Source: Fimenecus sp045578245
GTDB taxonomy: Bacteria > Bacillota > Clostridia > Oscillospirales > Acutalibacteraceae
DNA: 20,137 nucleotides
Direction: 5' to 3'
NCBI GenBank assembly: GCA_045578245.1
Contig: JAZNJX010000121.1
Coordinates: 1 to 20,137, forward strand
Shown: positions 14,947 through 20,137 of the stretch, piece after piece
How positions within the stretch are numbered: the stretch's first letter is position 1
Layout: each line of letters begins with the position of its first letter
Position numbers and translations under genes: made by a program
The notes under the pieces: generated by a model
What the model saw: the letters and a program-made list of their open reading frames with translations, nothing else
Told to the model about the DNA's origin: nothing
Databases searched by the model: none

Positions 14947-15600
14947 ATGGCTGAAAGATTGGGAAAATACACCATTTTACTACCCTCAAAACCGTCGGTT
15001 ATTGGATTTGCTTCCGTAGTGGGGAAAGCAGAGGGTGAAGGACCACTATCCAAAGAATTTGATAAAGTCTATGATGACGACACTATTGACGGATGCCCTA
15101 CCTGGGAAAAAAGCGAAAGTGCTTTGCATAAAGAGGCTGTTTCACGTGCTATTGCAAAAGCGGATTTGTCACCGAAAGACATTGATTTAATAATGGCAGG
15201 AGATTTGCTAAATCAATGTATCGGCACATCCTTTGGCATACGAGAATTACAGATTCCCTTTTTAGGACTTTATGGTGCTTGTTCCACAATGGCTCTTTCA
15301 ATGGCACTTGCATCTGTATTGGTTGATTCACAGATTGTAACCAATGCTGTCGCATCTACATCTTCCCATTTCGCATCAGCTGAAAGACAATTCCGACTAC
15401 CTCTTGAATATGGTGGTCAGCGTCCTCCATCAGCGCAAAGAACAGCAACCGCATCAGGTGCATCTGTCATTTCAACTCATACGGGGAACACACCTCACAT
15501 TGAAGCGGTAATCTTTGGAAAAATCATGGATTTTGGCATTAAAGATGCCAATAATATGGGTGCTGCCATGGCCCCGGCTATTGCTATAATAGGACCATAA
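14947..15600 (+). CDS. spoVAD: Stage V sporulation protein AD, interrupted after ~211 residues
   Basis: SpoVAD is the thiolase-fold, dipicolinate-binding member of the SpoVA complex that moves Ca-DPA into the forespore. Hallmarks are 'GPLSKEFDKVYDDDTIDG...TWEKSES', 'DIDLIMAGDLLNQCI', 'IPFLGLYGACSTM', 'TSSHFASAERQFRLPLEYGGQRPP' and 'DFGIKDANNMGAAMAPA'. The family normally continues with 'ADTI...' to ~338 residues; here it becomes IAIIGP and stops at 15600. About 127 residues are missing, and no remnant lies in the rest of the window. The ATG has AAAGGA at 14933-14938. Unlike the usual spoVAC-AD-AE operon, no spoVAC precedes it, since the upstream gene is on the other strand. A recombinase-bearing element begins exactly at the break. 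Confidence 0.93.
   Translation: MAERLGKYTILLPSKPSVIGFASVVGKAEGEGPLSKEFDKVYDDDTIDGCPTWEKSESALHKEAVSRAIAKADLSPKDIDLIMAGDLLNQCIGTSFGIRELQIPFLGLYGACSTMALSMALASVLVDSQIVTNAVASTSSHFASAERQFRLPLEYGGQRPPSAQRTATASGASVISTHTGNTPHIEAVIFGKIMDFGIKDANNMGAAMAPAIAIIGP
15568..15582 (+). other. Left attachment junction (attL-like) within spoVAD
   Basis: Conserved spoVAD codons end with ATG GCC CCG GCT (15568-15579) and the foreign sequence starts with ATT. Large serine recombinases cross over at a 2-bp core, which should lie in or next to GCCCCGGCT. The exact bases cannot be fixed without the right end. Confidence 0.6.
15582..15590 (+). promoter_or_regulatory. Extended -10 element just inside the element's left end
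   Basis: TGCTATAAT is a perfect extended -10 (TGnTATAAT) with no good -35. It reads inward and would start transcription near 15597, at the base of the palindrome. Confidence 0.45.
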
Positions 15601-15784
15601 AAGCGGTATAAAAAGTATTAAAATTGTTATTTGAAATGTTTGTTTACAAGTATGTTTGTATGTTTGTAAATGGCTTAACAGAGCCATTTGTAAACATTTT
15701 GTTAAGTCTATTGACAAACATTTCCCTTAAGTATATGATAAAGATACAGGAGTAACAATTTAATATTTTATACCGCTTTGGTCC
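15592..15784. repeat. ~193-bp imperfect palindrome with nested inverted repeats
   Basis: The outer arms 15592-15629 and 15753-15784 match over all 32 right-arm bases if a few small gaps are allowed, and share GGACCA, GCGGTATAAAA, TATTAAA and TTGTTA. Nested inside are AAATGTTTGT/ACAAACATTT (15634-15643, 15714-15723), a 14-bp stem with two G-U pairs (15662-15675, 15682-15695) and CTTAACA/TGTTAAG (15674-15680, 15700-15706). TATGTTTG is tandemly repeated near 15651. The whole could fold as a cruciform or long RNA hairpin. No gene is seen in it. Confidence 0.75.
15711..15739 (+). promoter_or_regulatory. Sigma-A promoter inside the palindrome, facing the recombinase
   Basis: Perfect TTGACA (15711-15716), 17-bp spacer, TATGAT (15734-15739). 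The -35 overlaps a nested inverted-repeat arm (15714-15723) and the transcript would begin within the palindrome's right arm. Confidence 0.8.
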
Positions 15785-15846
15785 GTGAAGCAAAAACGAT
15801 GATAATGCCACCGTACTCTTCAAAATTTTCTGCATGGTAAAAAGGT

Positions 15847-16116
15847 ATGAACAATGTTTTTCAACTTACGGAACTGCAAACTCGGTTAACCGATTTGCAA
15901 AATTCAAGTATTCAGGATTGCGATAAAAATTCGCTTAAAAATCTTGAAGATTTGGATTTAGTCAGTTATGCCTTCCCAGGCAAACTGGACAAATATCTTG
16001 ATGATGTGGTCAATCCATATCTGTTCAAGGTAGATGATGTGACGGTCAAAATGGAATTCAACTGTAATGGACAAAAGTTTTCTGATACTGTGTCCAATAT
16101 TATTCAGTTCCATTAA
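15847..16116 (+). CDS. Small acidic protein upstream of the recombinase, function unknown
   Basis: 89 residues, no family recognised with confidence. It has about 14 Asp/Glu against 8 Lys/Arg, a leucine-rich helical N-terminus (about residues 5-40) and a beta-like C-terminus (LFKVDDVTVKMEFNCNGQ...). The ribosome site is poor: AAAAAGG lies only one base before the ATG, so the start is uncertain or translation is coupled to a short frame ending at 15840. It sits between a strong promoter and the recombinase gene and is in the same direction, so they are probably co-transcribed. By position it could be a recombination directionality factor or a regulator of the recombinase; that is inference only. 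Confidence 0.55.
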   Translation: MNNVFQLTELQTRLTDLQNSSIQDCDKNSLKNLEDLDLVSYAFPGKLDKYLDDVVNPYLFKVDDVTVKMEFNCNGQKFSDTVSNIIQFH

Positions 16117-16127
16117 CTGTTACCAAC

Positions 16128-16163
16128 AAGGCGGTATAGTAATCTTTTTCAACTTACCGCCTT
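16128..16163 (+). repeat. Hairpin upstream of the recombinase gene
   Basis: Perfect 9-bp arms AAGGCGGTA (16128-16136)/TACCGCCTT (16155-16163), loop of 18 bases, no T run behind. It lies 14 bp before the recombinase ribosome site. GCGGTATA here repeats a motif in the palindrome arms at 15603 and 15770. Likely regulatory rather than a terminator. Confidence 0.65.
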
Positions 16164-16190
16164 CATATTACATATATGGAGGCTTTTTTC

Positions 16191-17861
16191 ATGCATAAAA
16201 AATACGACAAATATGTGGACAACCCTGACAAGAAGGTTGAATCCGTCAAAGTAGCATTGTATCTTCGATTATCCCGTGATGACGGTGACAAAAGCGAAAG
16301 CAACTCAATCACAAACCAGCGCAATATTTTAACATCTTATGTTGAGCAGATTCCTGAATTCAAAATTCATGATATTTATACCGATGATGGGTTTTCAGGT
16401 ACAAATTTTAATCGTCCTGACTTTATGAGAATGATGGATGATATTTATGAGGGTAAAATCAACTGTGTAATTGTTAAAGACCTCTCTCGTCTTGGACGAA
16501 ATTACAGTGAAACTGCACGATACATTGATGAGATTTTTCCAAGGCTTAACATACGATTTATAGCTCTCAACAACAGTATTGACACAGCATCAAGCACAAT
16601 GAATGCTGCAACACAATGTATTTCAGTTGGTGTTACAAATGTCATCAACGAAAGTCTTGCTGCCACAACATCAGTCAATGTTCGTACTACGCTTAACCAC
16701 AACAGACAACAAGGTAAATTTATCGGCAGTTTTGCCTGTTATGGATACAAAAAAAGTGATGACGACCATCACAAGCTTGTCATCGACCCTGAAACAGCAC
16801 CTATTGTCCGTGATATCTACAATCGTTTCATTTCGGGTGAAAGTGTCTTATCAATTACGAGACACTTAAATGCTTTAGGTATTCCTAATCCTTCTGCATA
16901 CAAATCCATGAACAATCCTAACTACAAGCCACAAAGCAATTCTTCTCTTTGGGTTGATTCAACTGTGCGAAGAATTCTCTCAAACGAAATGTATTTAGGC
17001 AATATGGTTCAAGGTAAAAACGAAAAAATCAGTTACAAAATTAAACAGAATCGCAGTGTTAATAAAGATAATTGGATAATTGTTGAGAACACACATCAGC
17101 CAATTATTGACCATGATACATTTCAAAAAGCACAATCACTATTCAATAAAAACACTCGAATTTCGTCAAAATCTGACTCTGTCGATTTATTTTCAGGCTT
17201 TATGAGATGCTCTAACTGTAACTATACACTTAACAAAAAGACTAACACTCATTCATATGGTACTTATGAATATTACAGATGTACAACACGCACTAAAAAG
17301 GGTAAAAATGCCTGTGAGAATGGTCACACAATCCGTATTGATAAGCTTGAAAAAGCAGTGCTCAAATCATTACAATTTATGATAAAAACTGCTGTTGATA
17401 TGGACGAAATTATCAAAAGTACAAATCAATCAGGCAAAATCCGTACCGACGAAACTCTGCTTGAACGAAAACTGCAGAAGGAATCTTCACAACTTGAAAA
17501 GTACAAATCTGCTATGGTTGACCTTTATCCCGATTACAAATGTGGAATTCTTTCACAGGACGAGTATCTACTTTTAAAAGCAAACATCTCAGAGAAAATT
17601 ACAGCACTTGAAAAAGAAATCAAAATAACACAGGAGCAAATTAAAAAGTGTCACACAGGAATGGTTGAGGAAAATGATTTCATCGCAAGCTTCAAAAAAC
17701 ACGGCGCCATCGACAAATTAACTCGACCAATGCTTGTGGAACTTCTTGACTGCATCCTTGTCCATAAAGGTGGTGGCATCACAATCCGTTGGAAATTCCG
17801 TGATGCATATCAGGATGCGCTCACTTACCTCGCTGAACTCCAAAACCAAAAATCAGCATAA
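16191..17861 (+). CDS. Large serine recombinase (site-specific integrase/excisionase)
   Basis: 556 residues, the usual size for TndX/Int-type serine recombinases that integrate and excise elements between attP and attB. The N-terminal catalytic domain has nucleophile Ser28 in YLRLSRDDG, 'GFSGTNFNRPDF' and the arginines of KDLSRLGRNYSE (Arg100, Arg103). A recombinase domain follows (about 180-290, 'GYKKSDDDHHKLVIDPE...IVRDIYNRF'), then a zinc ribbon with Cys340, Cys343, Cys364 and Cys375, and a coiled coil near 420-480. I take ATG 16191, since GGAGG (16178-16182) stands eight bases before it; an ATG at 16176 is part of the ribosome site. All key residues are present, so it should be active. 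It probably catalysed insertion into spoVAD. Confidence 0.96.
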   Translation: MHKKYDKYVDNPDKKVESVKVALYLRLSRDDGDKSESNSITNQRNILTSYVEQIPEFKIHDIYTDDGFSGTNFNRPDFMRMMDDIYEGKINCVIVKDLSRLGRNYSETARYIDEIFPRLNIRFIALNNSIDTASSTMNAATQCISVGVTNVINESLAATTSVNVRTTLNHNRQQGKFIGSFACYGYKKSDDDHHKLVIDPETAPIVRDIYNRFISGESVLSITRHLNALGIPNPSAYKSMNNPNYKPQSNSSLWVDSTVRRILSNEMYLGNMVQGKNEKISYKIKQNRSVNKDNWIIVENTHQPIIDHDTFQKAQSLFNKNTRISSKSDSVDLFSGFMRCSNCNYTLNKKTNTHSYGTYEYYRCTTRTKKGKNACENGHTIRIDKLEKAVLKSLQFMIKTAVDMDEIIKSTNQSGKIRTDETLLERKLQKESSQLEKYKSAMVDLYPDYKCGILSQDEYLLLKANISEKITALEKEIKITQEQIKKCHTGMVEENDFIASFKKHGAIDKLTRPMLVELLDCILVHKGGGITIRWKFRDAYQDALTYLAELQNQKSA

Positions 17862-17904
17862 ATATTTGGCATAAGCCACCTTTAAATGCAAAACATTTTT
17901 ACCA

Positions 17905-17970
17905 GTGTGTAAGGGGGTCATAGGGGTATCCCCTGAAAACGGCAAGGTGGAAAAGAGTCCACCACAGCCA
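17905..17970 (+). other. Putative origin of transfer (oriT) region
   Basis: The region holds a G-run, the inverted repeat AGGGGTATCCCCT (17922-17934) and a second stem GGTGGA/TCCACC (17946-17951, 17958-17963), just ahead of a MobC-like gene. This is where mobilizable Firmicute elements carry oriT. The nick site cannot be placed from sequence alone. Confidence 0.5.
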
Positions 17971-18011
17971 ATGCTTGTTACGTAAAAAAATAAAGAAAGA
18001 AGGTAGTAAAA

Positions 18012-18374
18012 ATGAGAAAACGTGATAAAGAAGTAAGAATAAGACTAAGCGACCAAGAATATGTAAAACTGCAGAAAAATGCAGAAAAAGCTAACATGAA
18101 AGTCGCGCCTTATGTGCGGAAAGTTGCCCAAAGTCCAAACATTTTTATTGTAAATTGTGACTATAATATCATTGCAGAACACACCAAAGAAATTGCAAAA
18201 GTCAGAACAGCCATTAACCAAATGATTTTCACAATTGAAGCAACAAATAATTACCTGCCAAAAGATATTGAAATTATCGTAGAACTAATAACATACATTT
18301 TCAAAACAGAAAACGAATTGCGAGACCACTTACTTAAAGAACGAAACCTTAATTTTGAAAAGCTTATAGACTAA
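18012..18374 (+). CDS. MobC-like relaxosome protein (ribbon-helix-helix)
   Basis: 120 residues. The N-terminal ~40 residues (KEVRIRLSDQEYVKLQKNAEKANMKVAPYVRKVA) are the ribbon-helix-helix DNA-binding pattern of MobC accessory proteins, which bind oriT and help the relaxase open it. The C-terminal half is helical, with conserved-looking 'AKVRTAINQM'. AAGGTAG precedes the ATG. The oriT-like repeats are directly upstream. In intact elements a relaxase gene normally follows, often overlapping; here none does, and the next gene is convergent HsdR. So the element either lost its relaxase, has it elsewhere, or uses one supplied in trans. Confidence 0.82.
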   Translation: MRKRDKEVRIRLSDQEYVKLQKNAEKANMKVAPYVRKVAQSPNIFIVNCDYNIIAEHTKEIAKVRTAINQMIFTIEATNNYLPKDIEIIVELITYIFKTENELRDHLLKERNLNFEKLID

Positions 18375-18487
18375 TAACTAAGATAATAGTTTTTTAAACC
18401 TTCTTCCAAGGTATAAAACTTAGCATTATAACATTTGATGAATTTTTCCTTACTGACTCTTAATTCTTCAAGGAGTATAAGAATACA
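18371..18487 (-). pseudogene. Possible 3' remnant of an unidentified gene
   Basis: On the minus strand an open frame of 38 codons without an ATG start reads as a plausible soluble, E/K/L/Y-rich protein end (ILLEELRVSKEKFIKCYN then AKFYTLEEGLKNYYLSY). Its stop overlaps the mobC stop region. No ribosome site or known family is seen. It may be chance in AT-rich DNA. Confidence 0.25.
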
Positions 18488-18496
18488 TTAAACATA

Positions 18497-18538
18497 TAAA
18501 AATACCTATGAAGTTACAATTAACCTCATAGGCATTTT
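18497..18538 (-). terminator. Terminator of hsdR
   Basis: The 18-bp arms 18499-18516 and 18521-18538 pair fully if G-U pairs are allowed, with a 4-nt loop and a U run on the minus strand. It starts 15 bases after the hsdR stop. Confidence 0.88.
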
Positions 18539-18553
18539 GCCTTATACAAATTT

Positions 18554-20137
18554 TTATGCTGCGGTGATGCTGTTGTGCATGGTGTCAACGATGTTTCGAA
18601 GTATCTGTGCCTGAGCACCGAACATTGTGATAATGTCATAGTTATCAAATGGTGATTTTTCAATTAGGTCTTCTGCTTCGATATCACCATTTTCACGGAC
18701 ATAGTCAATAATTGATTTAACGAATTCCTGCTGTTGTGAATTGAAAGTATTGCCACTTAAGAATTCACCGAATTTTTCATTGATTACATCTTGCTCAATA
18801 CCAACAATAGAACGGATGAACGCAGCAAGATTGTCAATTTTAGTTATCTTCTGATATTCGTCCTTTGTGCCGAGTTCTTCCCAAAGGACGCGTTCTAATT
18901 CTTTAAGGTCATCTGCGTTGATTGGTTCAAGATTACGGATTTTGAGAATTGTCGGATTATTGGTGTTTTCAGCAAGGTAGTCAATAACCTTTTCTTTGTA
19001 CGTTCTTATATCCATAAGACCATTACCGTGATATTCACCTTCAAGAATAGTGTCAATAGTGTCAATGTCGATAGGATTGACCTTGCTTTCTATATACTTC
19101 ATAAGGTCACGGACTTCATCACGATATTTTTCAAGGTCGCTAACTTTTGGACTTTCCCAGAAATCTGTACCTGCGAGAATCTGAAGCACATCTGCCTTTG
19201 CTTTGACACCATCAATGGTTGAATAATCAAGAAGAAGTCTTGCGGCTTTTCTGACCATACCAACTGCCCTCGTTGCTTCGCTGATGTTACCATTTGCAAG
19301 GACTGAAAGTTCGATATTGAACATCTTCACATCAAATGCAAGGGCTTTTTTGTCTTCGTCAATGTCACTGTCAACGAGTTTTGAAATGTGAAGTTGCATT
19401 TCTTTTGCATCGAGAATCGAAATAGCCTGCCAACGTTCCTTGTCACAGAATTTATCCACATAAGCCAGTTCTTCTCTTACGGAAATTCTTGCACTATTAG
19501 CCTTAACACCAAGAACTTTGTTGATAAGTTCAGGCTTAATTTTGTCATAATATGCCTTGTGTTCAGAGTTGGTCTGATGTTCAATTTTCTGCAATTCAAC
19601 CAGTAAATTGAGCTTTGCATCAAATAATCTCTGTGAAAGTGATTTTGAAACAACACCATCTGAACCTTCGGGATTCTGGTCAAAATATTCAAAGTTGCCA
19701 CAGTAGTCAAAAATAAGGAAATATTCTTTATCCTTACCGTCAATAAGACCTTCACAAAGACGAGTACCACGGCCAATCATCTGCACAAACTTGATTTTTG
19801 ATTTAACAGGCTTGAAGAACACAAGATTCAATACGCTTGGAACGTCAACACCGGTATCAAGCATATCAACAGAAACTGCAATACGGAAATTATCGTCAGT
19901 TTCAAATTTTGTTATAAGCTCATTTGCACCCTTAACCTGATTATCAATAAGTTGACAATAATTTTCACCATATTTAGGGTATGTTTTCTTAAATACCTCA
20001 ACAATCAGTTTTGCGTGATTGTGGTTATATGCAAAGATAATTGTTTTGCCGAGTTTCTGACCATAATCGACCTTTAAACCCTTTGTCATAAGTTCATCAA
20101 GAACTCTGCGACAAGTATCTTCGTTATAGAAAATCTT
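18554..20137 (-). CDS. hsdR: Type I restriction enzyme HsdR, C-terminal portion (cut by window edge)
   Basis: HsdR is the ATP-driven translocase/nuclease subunit of a type I restriction-modification complex. The frame is open to the last base of the window, with the ATG at 20089 internal (…DELMTKGLKVDYG). Visible are the second RecA-like helicase domain, with KTIIFAYNHNHA (motif IV region), 'VDMLDTGVDVP' (motif V) and 'QMIGRGTRL' (motif VI), then a long helical C-terminus that binds the methylase core and ends '…QAQILRNIVDTMHNSITAA'. The PD-(D/E)xK nuclease and first helicase lobe would be beyond base 20137, as would hsdM and hsdS. It is cargo of the element in spoVAD, a common defence module on integrative elements. 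Confidence 0.92.
   Translation of the reverse strand, partial: KIFYNEDTCRRVLDELMTKGLKVDYGQKLGKTIIFAYNHNHAKLIVEVFKKTYPKYGENYCQLIDNQVKGANELITKFETDDNFRIAVSVDMLDTGVDVPSVLNLVFFKPVKSKIKFVQMIGRGTRLCEGLIDGKDKEYFLIFDYCGNFEYFDQNPEGSDGVVSKSLSQRLFDAKLNLLVELQKIEHQTNSEHKAYYDKIKPELINKVLGVKANSARISVREELAYVDKFCDKERWQAISILDAKEMQLHISKLVDSDIDEDKKALAFDVKMFNIELSVLANGNISEATRAVGMVRKAARLLLDYSTIDGVKAKADVLQILAGTDFWESPKVSDLEKYRDEVRDLMKYIESKVNPIDIDTIDTILEGEYHGNGLMDIRTYKEKVIDYLAENTNNPTILKIRNLEPINADDLKELERVLWEELGTKDEYQKITKIDNLAAFIRSIVGIEQDVINEKFGEFLSGNTFNSQQQEFVKSIIDYVRENGDIEAEDLIEKSPFDNYDIITMFGAQAQILRNIVDTMHNSITAA

Larger units (their letters stand above)
15571..20137 (+). mobile_element. Left part of an integrative/mobilizable element inserted in spoVAD
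   Basis: The element begins at the spoVAD break and runs past the window end. It carries a palindromic promoter region, a small acidic protein, a large serine recombinase next to the left end, an oriT-like region, a MobC-like protein and a type I restriction HsdR gene. The recombinase beside the junction and the mobilisation signals are typical of integrative mobilizable elements of clostridia. No relaxase or conjugation gene is in this portion, and the right end is not seen. Confidence 0.75.

Noticed and set aside
15641..15670. Tandem TATGTTTG copies as a CRISPR or long tandem array
   Set aside because: Only two to three 8-base units occur, without spacers. They belong to the nested palindrome.
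15472..15835. Minus-strand open frames over the spoVAD end and the palindrome
   Set aside because: They are composed largely of palindromic low-complexity sequence, and show no ribosome site or protein pattern.
16176..16190. ATG 16176 as recombinase start
   Set aside because: This ATG abuts the GGAGG that serves ATG 16191, and has no ribosome site of its own.
1..20137. CRISPR arrays, rRNA genes or insertion sequences with DDE transposases
   Set aside because: None seen on either strand. The only recombination enzyme is the serine recombinase.

Overview
The window looks like a low-GC, spore-forming clostridial Firmicute, probably Oscillospiraceae/Ruminococcaceae-like. This is inferred from AT-rich intergenic DNA, textbook sigma-A promoters with 17-bp spacers, AGGAGG-type ribosome binding sites, intrinsic terminators after most operons, a SpoVAD gene, and a PadR/DUF2812 pair. 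I cannot name the species.

Bases 1-15570 are chromosome-like housekeeping and accessory DNA. In order: the 3' part of trpB; a minus-strand padR-DUF2812 operon whose promoter carries two near-identical operators; tRNA-Pro(CGG) followed by a MATE exporter with almost no room for its own promoter; a gene-free stretch of about 800 bp that reads as one long structured transcript (promoter at 4527, terminators at 4937 and 5033); a leader peptide plus attenuator ahead of a heterodimeric ABC exporter pair; a GH43-type glycosidase; a minus-strand AlaX-type tRNA editing protein with a small downstream gene; class II fructose-bisphosphate aldolase, with an 84-bp palindrome at its stop codon; a P-loop-ATPase-like protein that seems to have lost both Walker A motifs; and a stand-alone E2-type acyltransferase-like protein.

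At 14947 spoVAD (a sporulation protein for dipicolinate uptake) starts normally, but family similarity stops after about 211 residues at 15579. What follows looks like the left end of an integrated element. It has a roughly 190-bp imperfect palindrome holding an outward-firing promoter, a small acidic protein, a large serine recombinase (556 aa), an oriT-like region, a MobC-like ribbon-helix-helix protein, and on the minus strand the C-terminal part of a type I restriction HsdR subunit that runs off the window. The other half of spoVAD and the right attachment site are not in the window.

The most interesting points are the spoVAD interruption (an ordinary integrative/mobilizable element, or a skin-like element excised in sporulation), the palindromic promoter cassette beside the recombinase, the unassigned ~440-nt RNA, and the leader-peptide attenuator of the ABC pair.
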